A DNA stretch of 64,000 nucleotides from Marinobacterium zhoushanense. Lineage in GTDB: Bacteria > Pseudomonadota > Gammaproteobacteria > Pseudomonadales > Balneatricaceae. Both the position numbers and the translations under genes were made by a program. Positions 1 to 8,781 of this stretch are shown here, piece by piece (the stretch's first letter is position 1; each line of letters starts with the position of its first letter). The DNA lies in the NCBI RefSeq assembly GCF_014641945.1, contig NZ_BMIJ01000003.1, positions 434,001-498,000 on the forward strand. Direction: 5' to 3'. The notes under the pieces are model-generated. The model did no database searches. It was given only the letters and a program-made list of their open reading frames with translations, and was not told where the DNA came from.

Positions 1-310
1 GTTCTGCCGGCGGCCGGCAGCAATAGTCGATATAGCGCGGCAGGATTCGTCTGGTTATATCGGATACCGCGATCTGCTCCTCCTCGAAGGTCCAGTACAG
101 GAAAGTCGTCAACTCACTGCGATAGGCTTTGTAGTTGTTCTCACTGAAACGCTGCTCCAATAACCAGTCGACGGCGAGCTCGTAGATCAAGGCAGCATCC
201 GACACTCGATTCAGGGTGACATTGGCAAGATATTGGTTAACGGTTGGGTTACCGTCCTCAAGATGGTCGATTGCATCGAACAGCGGCATGGCCGGTGGTA
301 GGTTCAGCAT
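1..310 (-). CDS. Tyrosine-type site-specific recombinase/integrase, N-terminal part (cut by window edge)
   Basis: An open frame starts with ATG at 308-310 and runs off the left edge, giving 103 residues. The residues look like the SAM-like core-binding domain of tyrosine recombinases: an acidic leader, then a helical stretch with LAVDWLLEQRFSENNYKAYR, a TFLYW segment and an ILPRYIDYC helix. This domain holds one face of the DNA at the crossover site. The catalytic R-H-R-Y domain lies outside the window, so activity cannot be judged. The gene reads away from the rest of the window and could be a chromosomal integrase or the edge of an integrated element. Confidence 0.7.
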   Translation of the reverse strand, partial: MLNLPPAMPLFDAIDHLEDGNPTVNQYLANVTLNRVSDAALIYELAVDWLLEQRFSENNYKAYRSELTTFLYWTFEEEQIAVSDITRRILPRYIDYCCRPPAE

Positions 311-364
311 TTAACTCACACACTTAAATAATGCGCAGTTTAACAAAAACAATGAGTTAAGAGC

Positions 365-394
365 GAATGCCGATAAATAGCATTATCGGCATTC
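365..394 (-). terminator. Hairpin after the phosphorylase gene
   Basis: A perfect 12-bp stem (GAATGCCGATAA at 365-376 paired with 383-394) with a 6-base loop lies just after the stop of the phosphorylase gene on the minus strand. The T-run after it is weak, so this is a probable terminator or mRNA 3' stabiliser. Confidence 0.6.
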
Positions 395-400
395 AGAGCC

Positions 401-1927
401 TCAGGAGCGCCGAAATTGAATCATTCCGGATGCCTGTTCGAGGTAGGTCTGGGCATATTTGAGTTCACCGGATGTTTCGGCACAGAGTTCAATCAATGGA
501 TCGCCCCGAACGACCTTATCGCCTACCTTGACCAACAGGCGTACCCCGGCGGCGCGTGCATTCGGCGCTCCTGCCAGTTTGGCAAGACGGGCCAGCTTGC
601 GGTTATCGATCGCTTTTACAACTCCGTCTCTATCAGCCAATACTGAGTAGCGATAGGAGGGAACCGGTAGCTCTCGGAAGCCGCCCTGTGCGGCACAGAT
701 CGCTTTGAACTTGTGCCATGCAGCACCACTGCTCAGAAGCTCTCTTGCCCTATTCTCTCCGCTCCCCGGAGCCTCAACCTTTGCCATCTCCAGAATCTGC
801 CCGGCCAGAAACAATGCGCGCGCGCGTAAGTCATCGGGGGCATCATCCAGATTGCCTAGCACTGCAAGCACGTCTTCCGCTTCGAACGCGGGGCCAATTC
901 CCCGGCCGATCGGTTGACTGCCATCGGTAATAACCGGCTTCACAACCAATCCCAGCCGTCCTCCCACCTGTTCGAATACCCGCTGTAGCGCCTGAGCAGC
1001 GGATTTTGAGCGAACCTTCGCGGTACGGCCCACCGGGATATCGATCAGGACATGGGTCGATCCCGCAGCGATCTTCTTGGACAGAACTGATGCGACCAGT
1101 TGGCCCTGGCTGTCGATATCCATCGCTTTTTCGACTCGGATCAGGATCTCGTCGACTGGACTGAGGCTCACATTACCGCCCCATGCCAAGCATGCCCCCT
1201 GCTCCCGGACAACTCTCCGGATACTTTCGAGATCAAGGTCGACCGGTGTGATCACCTCCATGGTATCGGCCGTACCGGCAGGTGATGTGATGGAGCGTGA
1301 AGATGTTTTCGGTATGGTCAATCCGGCCGCGGCCACGATGGACACCACGATGGGTGTCGTTCTATTGCCGGGCAGGCCGCCGATGCAGTGCTTGTCGACC
1401 ACGATATCGGCTTCGGGCCACTCCAGTCGGGTTCCGACATCTACCATCGCCTGCGTCAGGTAGGCGATTTCATCGATATCGAGGTGGTTGGCGCAGGCGG
1501 TGAGAAAACTGGCGATATGAACATCGGTATAACGACCGGCTAGCACATCGTTGACGATAGCCTGTAATTGCCTCTGGTTGAGCGGATGCTCGAAGATTTT
1601 ACTGCGCACATAACTGAGAGAATTTACCCATGCGGGGTGGCTTATTGAGACGCTTCCGCCCTCCTCCAGGCCCAGCCTGTCCCAGGCAATTTTCGACAAA
1701 CCAATGTGGCCCGCCGGCAGTAAGTCGGCGAGAGATTCGACGACATTGAGTCTAGCAAGAATACTCTGCGCGCCTGCCTGAACCCTGACACGAGTCTGAA
1801 CACCGAAGCCCTCCGCCCGACAGATATGACAGTCGTCGCGCATATACACCACCGACTCCTGATAGGTATCGATGCCGATGCGGACCGCTTTGAGACTATT
1901 GTGATTGTCGCTGGCATGTTTCGGCAT
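401..1927 (-). CDS. Thymidine phosphorylase, type-2 family (NMP/AMP phosphorylase-like)
   Basis: The 508-residue protein has the glycosyltransferase-3 fold of nucleoside phosphorylases, which split a (deoxy)nucleoside or nucleotide with phosphate into base and sugar phosphate. Visible signatures are a DKHCIGGLPGNRT segment near residue 180, a KTSSRSITSPAGTADTMEV phosphate/substrate-binding stretch near residue 210 and a GGR-type segment near 320. It has an extra N-terminal domain of about 90 residues absent from E. coli DeoA (about 440 residues), as in archaeal AMP phosphorylase and the bacterial 'type-2 thymidine phosphorylase' family. The ATG at 1927 is preceded by GGAGGT. No nucleoside-catabolism genes lie nearby, so the true substrate is uncertain. 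Confidence 0.85.
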   Translation of the reverse strand: MPKHASDNHNSLKAVRIGIDTYQESVVYMRDDCHICRAEGFGVQTRVRVQAGAQSILARLNVVESLADLLPAGHIGLSKIAWDRLGLEEGGSVSISHPAWVNSLSYVRSKIFEHPLNQRQLQAIVNDVLAGRYTDVHIASFLTACANHLDIDEIAYLTQAMVDVGTRLEWPEADIVVDKHCIGGLPGNRTTPIVVSIVAAAGLTIPKTSSRSITSPAGTADTMEVITPVDLDLESIRRVVREQGACLAWGGNVSLSPVDEILIRVEKAMDIDSQGQLVASVLSKKIAAGSTHVLIDIPVGRTAKVRSKSAAQALQRVFEQVGGRLGLVVKPVITDGSQPIGRGIGPAFEAEDVLAVLGNLDDAPDDLRARALFLAGQILEMAKVEAPGSGENRARELLSSGAAWHKFKAICAAQGGFRELPVPSYRYSVLADRDGVVKAIDNRKLARLAKLAGAPNARAAGVRLLVKVGDKVVRGDPLIELCAETSGELKYAQTYLEQASGMIQFRRS

Positions 1928-2109
1928 ATCACCTCCGAGTCTTACTGCGGAAAGGTTAGTACCTGTTTGCGCAATTAGTACCGGACGACTAAATGGTTAA
2001 CTTGACCGGGTAACAACCGCGTAATGACTATTATGTGTATAACAGGTTAGCAGAGTGCTTAGTGCGCGATTTGGGCTATCAAATAGCGGGCGACAGCAAG
2101 GTCTACACA

Positions 2110-3069
2110 ATGAATAAAACCTGGATATGGACGGCAGCGGCCGTTTGTGCTCTTGCCCTTGCATCCTATGTTCTTTACCGCGTGCTCAGTCCCGTGCCGC
2201 TGCCTGAGGCCATCCTCTATGGCAGCGGTCATATAGAGGGCACCGAGATCAGAGTCAGCTCAGAGACTATCGGGCGGGTGCTTGAAAATCGCATGCAGGA
2301 AGGCCGGCCTGTTACCACCGGCGACCTTTTGCTGCGCCTCGATGACAGCGAGCTTAAGATTCGCCAGGCGCTGGCCGAGGCGGAGCTGACCGCCATCCGC
2401 GACGGTATCGATGCACTGCAGGCCGAGTTATCGATCTGGCGCCACCACACCCGCACTGCCACATCGGACTACGAACGTTTTCGCGAACTGAGCCAAAGCG
2501 GTACTGCAACGCCCCAGCAACTGGGGCAAGCCGAAGACCGTTTGAAAGAGGCCGAAGGCCAGGTGAAGGTGTTGCAGGCAAAGCTGACGGAAAGCGATGC
2601 GCGCCTGCTGGCCGCGCAACAGTCACTGCGACTGGTAAAGCTGGAGCGCGAAAAAACCGAAATTACAGCACCGGCAGACGGCGTTCTGTTGGTCAAGGGT
2701 ATCGAAACCGGCGAACTGGCGACTCCGCAAACCGCTGTTGCGGTGTTGGTCGACCTCTCGCGACTCAAACTCAAGCTGTACATTGTCGAACAGCAGATCG
2801 GCAAGATCAGGCTCGGCAACCAGGCCAGAGTACGGATCAATGCGTTTCCCAGCCGCTACTTCCTGGGCAAAGTCGTACGGATCGATCAGCGAGCCCAATT
2901 CACGCCGCGGGATATTCACCTTCCGGAAGAGCGCGCCCGCATGGTATTCGGCGTCGAGCTTGCGCTGGACAACCCCGACGGTCTGCTCAAGCCCGGCATG
3001 CCTGCGGATGCTTGGATTCGCTGGTCAGACGACCAGGCCTGGCCGCAAACGCTGGAGGTCCCGCGATAG
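2110..3069 (+). CDS. HlyD-family periplasmic adaptor (membrane fusion protein) of an ABC exporter
   Basis: First gene of a four-gene ABC export operon. One N-terminal membrane anchor (about residues 5-23) is followed by a lipoyl/barrel-sandwich half (GSGHIEGTEIRVSSETIGRV), a long alpha-helical hairpin (about residues 75-185) rich in Glu, Gln and Ala, and the closing lipoyl half (ITAPADGVLLVKG). It resembles E. coli YhiI. I chose the ATG at 2110 because it directly precedes the membrane anchor; an in-frame ATG at 2035 would add 25 polar residues before it. The adaptor should link the inner-membrane transporter to a TolC-type outer-membrane channel, which is not in this operon. It ends immediately before the ATPase gene, implying co-transcription. 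Confidence 0.85.
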   Translation: MNKTWIWTAAAVCALALASYVLYRVLSPVPLPEAILYGSGHIEGTEIRVSSETIGRVLENRMQEGRPVTTGDLLLRLDDSELKIRQALAEAELTAIRDGIDALQAELSIWRHHTRTATSDYERFRELSQSGTATPQQLGQAEDRLKEAEGQVKVLQAKLTESDARLLAAQQSLRLVKLEREKTEITAPADGVLLVKGIETGELATPQTAVAVLVDLSRLKLKLYIVEQQIGKIRLGNQARVRINAFPSRYFLGKVVRIDQRAQFTPRDIHLPEERARMVFGVELALDNPDGLLKPGMPADAWIRWSDDQAWPQTLEVPR

Positions 3070-4809
3070 ATGGGGACACAGGATAGTGACAAATGGATTA
3101 TCGAAGCAGAGGGAGTTGGCCGGTGCTTTGGTCACCATGAGGCGCTATCCCGCATCGATTTGCAGATAGGTCGCGGGGAGATTTTCGGTATCCTTGGCCC
3201 CGACGGCGCGGGTAAAACCACACTGATGCAGCTGCTGGCCGCGATTCTGGATCCGACTGCCGGCCGCTGCCGCGTACTCGGATTCGATACCGTACGGGAT
3301 GCCGCTCAGGTGACCGCCCGAATCGGCTACATGTCCCAGGGTTTTACGCTCTACGATCGGCTGAGTGTGGACGAGAATCTGGCCTTTTCGGCCCGCATAC
3401 GCAGTGTACCTGACGCGCTGTTCCAGCAGCGTCGCAAGGCGCTGTTGCAGATGGCAGGGCTGGAGAGCGCTTGCCGCCGTGAAGCCCGGGTGCTTTCAGG
3501 TGGGATGCGCAAGAAGTTGTCACTGTGTACCAATCTGATTCATGAGCCTTCGCTGTTGCTTCTCGACGAACTCAGCCTCGGCGTCGATCCGGTATCGCGG
3601 AGGGACCTGTGGAGGATGCTGAGAACCTTTCGCGCCCAGGGAACGACCATCGTTCTGACTACACCCTACATGGACGAAGCGAGCTACTGTGACCGGCTGG
3701 CGTTTTTGCATCAGGGGCAACTGCTGGCGGTTGACAGCCCGGACGCGCTGAAAGAGAGGGCGCGCGGGCAAGTGTATGAAGTAGTGACAGCCCGGCAGGA
3801 GGAGGTACAGCAGCTTACTGGCGAGTACCGCGAAATTGTCAGCGGACAATGGCTTGCCGACCGCTTCCGTCTGCAACTGGCGTCAGGTAAAGCGCCATCC
3901 GAGCCGCTAAGGCACAAACTCGAAGCCCTGGGCGCCTTTGGACCGGCAGCCCCCGATCTGGAAAATACCTTTGTCCAGCTTACAGCACCGCCGACTGACA
4001 CAGGTTCTACGCCGGAACAGACTGGCTTCGAGTCCGTTCAAGTCGATGGCACCGATGCCATTACGGCTCGCGGCATCAGCGTGCGCTTCGGTAACTTTTC
4101 GGCTTTGAAGAATCTCTCGTTCCGTGTCGCCGCGGGAGAAGTGATCGGTTGGTTGGGACCTAATGGGGCCGGCAAGACGACCCTTATCCGGGTACTCTGC
4201 GGCCTTCAGCGTCCGAGTGCCGGCGAGGTGCACATCGCGGGTGTGGCGCTCAGAAGTGCGCCGATGGCAGTGCGCGCCCGTATTGGCTATATGTCACAAC
4301 ACTTCTCCCTCTACCCCGACCTCAGTGTCATCGAAAACCTGGTCTTTTTTGCCGGCTTATACGGCCTTTCCAGGCACAAACGCAGGGATGCCGTCCATTG
4401 GGTCAAAACCGTTGTCGGTATAGAGGGGATCGACGGACGTCAGGCCGGTGATCTATCGGGGGCTTTACGCCAGCGACTGGCGCTGGCCTGCGCCATTATG
4501 CATCGCCCCGCAGTGCTGTTCCTCGATGAACCGACGTCGGGCGTCGATCCGCTGGCACGTCGGCGCTTCTGGCAACTGATCCAATTGTTGGCACGCGCCG
4601 GCATGGCGGTCCTGGTCAGCACCCATTACCTCGAGGAAGCCTATTACTGCCATCGGCTCGGGCTGATGAACAACGGCCGCCTGATTGCGCTGGGTACGCT
4701 CGGCGAATTGCGGAGCGCCCTCGAGACTCCGCTGCACACGGCCGATATGGAAACCCTGTTCATGACCTACATGGCTCGGGCGTCGGCGGACGAAGGGGCG
4801 ATCACATGA
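3070..4809 (+). CDS. ABC transporter ATPase with two fused nucleotide-binding domains
   Basis: The 579-residue protein contains two ABC ATPase domains, about residues 8-240 and 325-560. Each has a Walker A motif (GPDGAGKTT and GPNGAGKTT) and a Walker B region (LLLLDE and VLFLDE), with the LSGG signature as LSGGMRKK in domain 1 but LSGALRQR in domain 2. It corresponds to the N-terminal ATPase part of E. coli YhiH/RbbA, without the fused permease, which here is encoded by separate genes. It probably powers export of drugs or lipophilic compounds with the two permeases and the HlyD adaptor. The start abuts the adaptor stop, and the stop overlaps the next ATG, indicating translational coupling. 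Confidence 0.88.
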   Translation: MGTQDSDKWIIEAEGVGRCFGHHEALSRIDLQIGRGEIFGILGPDGAGKTTLMQLLAAILDPTAGRCRVLGFDTVRDAAQVTARIGYMSQGFTLYDRLSVDENLAFSARIRSVPDALFQQRRKALLQMAGLESACRREARVLSGGMRKKLSLCTNLIHEPSLLLLDELSLGVDPVSRRDLWRMLRTFRAQGTTIVLTTPYMDEASYCDRLAFLHQGQLLAVDSPDALKERARGQVYEVVTARQEEVQQLTGEYREIVSGQWLADRFRLQLASGKAPSEPLRHKLEALGAFGPAAPDLENTFVQLTAPPTDTGSTPEQTGFESVQVDGTDAITARGISVRFGNFSALKNLSFRVAAGEVIGWLGPNGAGKTTLIRVLCGLQRPSAGEVHIAGVALRSAPMAVRARIGYMSQHFSLYPDLSVIENLVFFAGLYGLSRHKRRDAVHWVKTVVGIEGIDGRQAGDLSGALRQRLALACAIMHRPAVLFLDEPTSGVDPLARRRFWQLIQLLARAGMAVLVSTHYLEEAYYCHRLGLMNNGRLIALGTLGELRSALETPLHTADMETLFMTYMARASADEGAIT

Positions 4810-5903
4810 ACCCTCACCGCATCAGCGCCGTCATCGGCAAGGAGTCGCGCGAGATCCTGCGCGACCCTATCACACTGGGCGTGGCGATTCTGATGCCTCT
4901 GGTCATGCTGTTTCTATTTGGCTATGCGATCTCGCTTGATCTGCGCAAGGCGGCCCTGGGCGTACTCGATGAGGACAGAACCCCGGCCAGCCGAGCGCTG
5001 ATCGAGCACCTGACCAGCAATGAGTCGTTCTACCTGGGCCGGTTCCTCAACTCCGCCCGCGAAATCGAGACAGTGCTCCAGCGCAACCAGGTGGACCTTG
5101 TGCTGGTCATACCGTCCGGGTTACAGGAGAGCTTGTTACGCCAGGAACACCCGGACGTACAGATATTGGTGGATGGCACCTACTCCACAACAGCGCTGCT
5201 GGCGGCCGGTTATGCCGAAAACTTGGTATCAAGCTATGCCGCGGCACCCCCCGAGGGCCGGCTGCGGCTTGAAACGCGGATCTGGTACAACCCCTCACTG
5301 GCGAGCGCCAACTATGTTGTACCCGGCCTCTATGCCGTCATTCTGTTGGCTTTCCCGCCTCTTCTGACCGCACTTGGTGTGGTGCGTGAAAAGGAGACAG
5401 GTACGATTCAGTCCATATTCGCCTCTCCCCTGACCTCGAGCGAGTTCATTATCGGAAAGCTGGTGCCCTACAGCCTGATCGCGTTGTTGCAAATGCTGAT
5501 GGTGGTGGCGGTCGGTTACCTCTGGTTCGGGGTACCCTTCCGGGGTAGTTTCGCCTTTTTGGTGGCCGCGGGTTTGATCTATGTGTTCTGTACCGTCGGA
5601 ATCGGTCTGCTGGTCTCGACACTAACTCGAACACAGCTCAGTGCCATGCTCCTCGCGCTGATCGTGACACTGATGCCCTCTTTTCTGTTTTCCGGCCTGC
5701 TGTTTCCCATCTTTACGATGCCGGCGCTGCTACAGCTTTACTCGGGCATCTTCCCCGGACGTTATTTCGTCGAAATATCACGCGGCATCGTGCTGAAAGG
5801 CATAGGTATCGATATCGCCCTGACCCAGGTAACGGTGCTGGCCGTCTACACGCTGGCGGTATTTTTTCTCGCCAGTTGGCGATTGAGAAAGAAGGTGGCC
5901 TGA
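4806..5903 (+). CDS. ABC-2 type permease, first subunit
   Basis: A 365-residue ABC-2 transporter permease. A first membrane helix (about residues 22-45) is followed by a large periplasmic region (about 50-175) and a C-terminal block of five hydrophobic helices. The family's conserved segment VVREKETGTIQSIFASPL lies just after the second helix. It resembles E. coli YhhJ. The gene overlaps the ATPase stop (ATGA at 4806) and is itself overlapped by the second permease, so the two permeases probably form a heterodimeric channel energised by the double ATPase. Confidence 0.87.
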   Translation: MNPHRISAVIGKESREILRDPITLGVAILMPLVMLFLFGYAISLDLRKAALGVLDEDRTPASRALIEHLTSNESFYLGRFLNSAREIETVLQRNQVDLVLVIPSGLQESLLRQEHPDVQILVDGTYSTTALLAAGYAENLVSSYAAAPPEGRLRLETRIWYNPSLASANYVVPGLYAVILLAFPPLLTALGVVREKETGTIQSIFASPLTSSEFIIGKLVPYSLIALLQMLMVVAVGYLWFGVPFRGSFAFLVAAGLIYVFCTVGIGLLVSTLTRTQLSAMLLALIVTLMPSFLFSGLLFPIFTMPALLQLYSGIFPGRYFVEISRGIVLKGIGIDIALTQVTVLAVYTLAVFFLASWRLRKKVA

Positions 5904-6994
5904 TGAGACTTTCCAGCCTGCTGATCAAGGAGTTGATACAGTTCTTCCGTGATCGGGTGATCCTGCTGCTGATCCTATGGCTGTATACGGTCGAGGTGGT
6001 GATCTGCGCCTATGCGCTGGGACTGGACCTACGTCATCTGCCGCTGGCGGTGCTCGATCAGGATCGTAACGCCGCTAGCCGGCTGCTGGTCGATTCGCTG
6101 ACCAGCAGCGAGTCTTTCCGGCTGACAGGGTTCCCCCAGGATATGCAGCAGGCCGAGCAGTGGCTGCAGTCGGGCCGCACCCGAGCGGTGCTGGTGATCC
6201 CCCCGGATTACGCTGCGGACCTTGTGCGTGACGAAGAACCAACGCTGCAATTGTTGCTTGATGGCAGCGATGCCAATACCGCCGCCACCGTACGAAACTA
6301 CATTATGCGGGGGCTGATTTTCTATCAGGCCGGCCTTGGCCTGGACGTCACGCCCAGCGTGCAGCCGGTTATCCGCATCTGGTACAACCCGGACCTAACC
6401 TATACGCGCTTCATGGTATTGTCGATGATTGCACTTGCCGCACTGATGGTGGGCGTCATCCACCCTGCCGCAACCATCGTGCGTGAAAAGGAGTTCGGTA
6501 CCATCGACCAACTTCAGGTCACCCCAGTCCGGATCAGCGAGTTATTCATCGCCAAAACAGTACCGACGCTGCTGATGGGTACGCTGTCGGTCTTTCCGAG
6601 CCTGCTGATCGTCTGGTGGTTCGATGTGCCGTTGCGGGGCAGCCTGCTTCTCTTCGTGCTACTGACCGCGCTCTTTCTGCTCAGCGCCATCGGTATCGGC
6701 GTGCTGATAGCGGCGGCCTGCCGCACGCTACAGCAGGCACTGTTGCTATCCTTCTTTGGGCTCTTCCCTATGATGTTCCTGTCCGGAACCCTGGCTCCGA
6801 TCGCAAGCATGCCCAGTGCGCTGCAATACCTGTCGCTGTTGAGTCCATTACGTTACTACATGGACGTGATCCTCGGCATTTTCCTCAAGGGTAACGGGAT
6901 AGCCGATTTGTGGTTGCAGGCGTTGGCGCTGGCGGGAATAGGACTGGCTCTGTACGCTATCGCCGCGGCAGTTTTTCATCGTCAGCGGACCTGA
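5903..6994 (+). CDS. ABC-2 type permease, second subunit
   Basis: A paralogue of the preceding permease with the same plan: one N-terminal helix, a periplasmic domain and a C-terminal helical block, with the conserved segment IVREKEFGTIDQLQVTPV. I chose the ATG at 5903, which overlaps the previous stop as TGATG and follows GAAGGTGG; a longer frame from 5876 would lie inside the upstream gene. It is the last gene of the export operon; no clear terminator is visible in the 76 bases after it. Confidence 0.86.
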   Translation: MRLSSLLIKELIQFFRDRVILLLILWLYTVEVVICAYALGLDLRHLPLAVLDQDRNAASRLLVDSLTSSESFRLTGFPQDMQQAEQWLQSGRTRAVLVIPPDYAADLVRDEEPTLQLLLDGSDANTAATVRNYIMRGLIFYQAGLGLDVTPSVQPVIRIWYNPDLTYTRFMVLSMIALAALMVGVIHPAATIVREKEFGTIDQLQVTPVRISELFIAKTVPTLLMGTLSVFPSLLIVWWFDVPLRGSLLLFVLLTALFLLSAIGIGVLIAAACRTLQQALLLSFFGLFPMMFLSGTLAPIASMPSALQYLSLLSPLRYYMDVILGIFLKGNGIADLWLQALALAGIGLALYAIAAAVFHRQRT

Positions 6995-7070
6995 CCCTGG
7001 GCTGGTTCAGGTTGTGCGGCGTGTCGGCGGCCCGCTGGCTAGTGTCTGGAAACTGCGTTGATGTTGGGAC

Positions 7071-7379
7071 TTAGATGAAATAACCCGCAATAATCAGTCC
7101 GCTGACCACCAGACTGCCCGAAATAACGGCGCTGAGCCCATTGCCGGTCAAACGGGTTCCCAACTGCAGTTGGGCCAGTATCCAGCCGAGCACTGCATAG
7201 AGGACCAGTACCAGAACGCCATGGGTGACCCAGTGGTGGCCGGTCGCGGCTATCATCCAGGCAAGCACCGAGTCCTGGTTTTCCTCCTTGATGACAACCA
7301 ATAGCGCGCTCAGCAGGCTGGTGATAGCGAGCGACAATGCGAATCCGCGGTTGTAGCGGCCGATTCCGGTATCGTTCAT
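7071..7379 (-). CDS. Small membrane protein of unknown function
   Basis: A 102-residue protein with three predicted membrane helices (about residues 13-31, 50-68 and 82-101). Its ATG overlaps the stop of the upstream gene (ATGA), so the two are translationally coupled. I do not recognise the family. There are no obvious metal-binding clusters beyond a single HH pair at about residues 48-49. It is downstream of the copper genes on the same strand, but a role in copper handling is only guilt by association. Confidence 0.7.
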   Translation of the reverse strand: MNDTGIGRYNRGFALSLAITSLLSALLVVIKEENQDSVLAWMIAATGHHWVTHGVLVLVLYAVLGWILAQLQLGTRLTGNGLSAVISGSLVVSGLIIAGYFI

Positions 7380-7864
7380 GGCGTTTCCCCCATCGATTGG
7401 GTCGCGAGCAGGGCCACCTTAGTGCCCATGCTGATAAAGGCGCCAGCGCCCTCCATAGCCAGCCCCAGCACGACGATCCAGGCCGACACCCACAGCACTA
7501 CCGGTTTCAGGCCAACCCGGCCTGCGGTCAGGCCGAAAACGGCGATGGGCAGATAGGTCGACATCAGCAACAGGCTGAAAAACAGATGCTCTTTCACTTC
7601 CATGAAAAAGCTGTGTGCGAACGGCCAGGGACCGGCTTTGATCAACGCCTTATCGGCGCCGTAATAGACAACATACCAATACCCGCCTACCAGGTAACTC
7701 AGCCACATCAACAGGGTGCCCGCCAGGCTTAACAGCCTCAGCCTCCCGTAGCTGGTTGCTTGGTTATTGATGGTCTCGGCAAATACCCAGACCGCTGTGA
7801 GAATCGCAAGGACACCAAATGAGGGGTGCGCCAACAGTATGAGTTCGGATTGTATCGATTCCAT
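7376..7864 (-). CDS. Polytopic membrane protein of unknown function
   Basis: A 162-residue protein with four predicted membrane helices. It starts MESIQSELILLAHPSFGVLAI, with histidines in or near helices (LAHPSF near residue 12, FAHSFF and KEHLFF near 80-90) reminiscent of heme- or metal-binding membrane proteins. I chose the ATG at 7864, preceded by AGGA at a suitable distance, over a start 13 codons upstream. It forms a two-gene unit with the downstream three-helix protein. The exact family is not recognised. Confidence 0.7.
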   Translation of the reverse strand: MESIQSELILLAHPSFGVLAILTAVWVFAETINNQATSYGRLRLLSLAGTLLMWLSYLVGGYWYVVYYGADKALIKAGPWPFAHSFFMEVKEHLFFSLLLMSTYLPIAVFGLTAGRVGLKPVVLWVSAWIVVLGLAMEGAGAFISMGTKVALLATQSMGETP

Positions 7865-7943
7865 CCTTGTCTTCCTGATTACCGGAGTGGATGCTAAAAC
7901 CATAGTAAAGGGTTAGTTAAACGCAAACGCACCGCCCTGTATA

Positions 7944-8321
7944 TTAGTGCTTTAACATTATGGTGTTATGCGACACAATCTCAGCTTCGCTGTCAGGCTT
8001 GACCTGAAGACGTAGGCCATCAATCCCGGTTACCCGTACCCTTTCCCCTATCTTTAATGAATCCGCGGACTCGGCTTCCCAGGTCTCGTTACCGACCCGG
8101 ATCTGCCAATGGTCTGCTTCTTTTCTCAACACGGTGCCGACACTTCGCAGCATCGCTTCGCTGCCAGTGACGACAGGCAGACGCATCGCTTTGAATATCA
8201 ATACGTACATCGCCACTGAAAGCACAAATATCACAGCGTATAGCGGCCCTGCCAGGCTCAAGGGCCAGATCAGAAAGACCGCCAGCCCAAGAAGCGGCAT
8301 AAACAGAATCAGATGGCACAT
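7944..8321 (-). CDS. NfeD-like membrane protein
   Basis: A 125-residue protein: two hydrophobic segments in the first 50 residues, then a small beta-barrel OB-fold domain (SVGTVLRK...GERVRVTGIDGLRLQVKP) typical of NfeD C-terminal domains. The ATG at 8321 follows AGGAGG; a longer frame from 8507 has no such site and would overlap intergenic DNA. It is the last gene of the unit copA - cupredoxin - small protein - NfeD-like. NfeD proteins usually partner stomatin-type membrane proteins; none is present here. Confidence 0.75.
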   Translation of the reverse strand: MCHLILFMPLLGLAVFLIWPLSLAGPLYAVIFVLSVAMYVLIFKAMRLPVVTGSEAMLRSVGTVLRKEADHWQIRVGNETWEAESADSLKIGERVRVTGIDGLRLQVKPDSEAEIVSHNTIMLKH

Positions 8322-8401
8322 ATCGTTCCTCCTGCTCGTTACCGATCTATCCCTGTTGTTGATCGGTATTGTGCCGCTAAGCTTCTTCGAGGCTGCTGCA
8401 A

Positions 8402-8755
8402 CTACTTCCGCGGTACTTTGTTGCAGCAGTGGGGCTCGTAGCCCGCGTTGTCCTTCATGTTTTGATCGACAAAACGGTAATAACCGCGTTTGGTACGATT
8501 CCACCAACTGGCAGCGAACTGCGCACCGTGTTTGTTGACGATCGATTCCACCACATCCACGCTGCAGTGCGTGGCATCGTAAGCGAATGACAGGGTTGCT
8601 GAGTCTGAAGCGTAGTTCACGCTGTCCATACCAAACAACTGATCAAGCTCGGCGACCAAGGCGCTTATCCCCGGCTGATCGATGCCCGACAGTTTCAGCT
8701 TACGTGTCACCAGGTTCGCTTCTTTTACGCCTGGTCTGTGATCAAGATCGCTCAT
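8402..8755 (-). CDS. Small soluble protein downstream of the copper ATPase, ferredoxin-like fold suspected
   Basis: A 117-residue soluble protein starting at an ATG preceded by AGGAGG. Residues 15-75 alternate like a heavy-metal-associated (HMA) beta-alpha-beta fold (RKLKLSGIDQPG...SATLSFAYDATHCSVDVVESIVNKHG) but lack the CxxC metal site. The C-terminus carries a CC pair (EPHCCNKVPRK) that could bind a metal. It lies 26 bases after the cupredoxin gene and probably shares its transcript. Its role as a copper chaperone-like partner of CopA is inference. Confidence 0.72.
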   Translation of the reverse strand: MSDLDHRPGVKEANLVTRKLKLSGIDQPGISALVAELDQLFGMDSVNYASDSATLSFAYDATHCSVDVVESIVNKHGAQFAASWWNRTKRGYYRFVDQNMKDNAGYEPHCCNKVPRK

Positions 8756-8781
8756 TGCTGCCTCCTTTTTCCTCCAACGTT

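Noticed and set aside
1-6994. Reading the integrase, phosphorylase and ABC operon as one mobile island
   Set aside because: Only the edge of an integrase is visible; no attachment repeats, tRNA target or other mobility genes are seen, so an island cannot be supported.
8340-8368. Hairpin TACCGATC/GATCGGTA upstream of the NfeD-like gene
   Set aside because: No T-run and a 13-base loop; it may be chance and does not clearly separate two transcripts.
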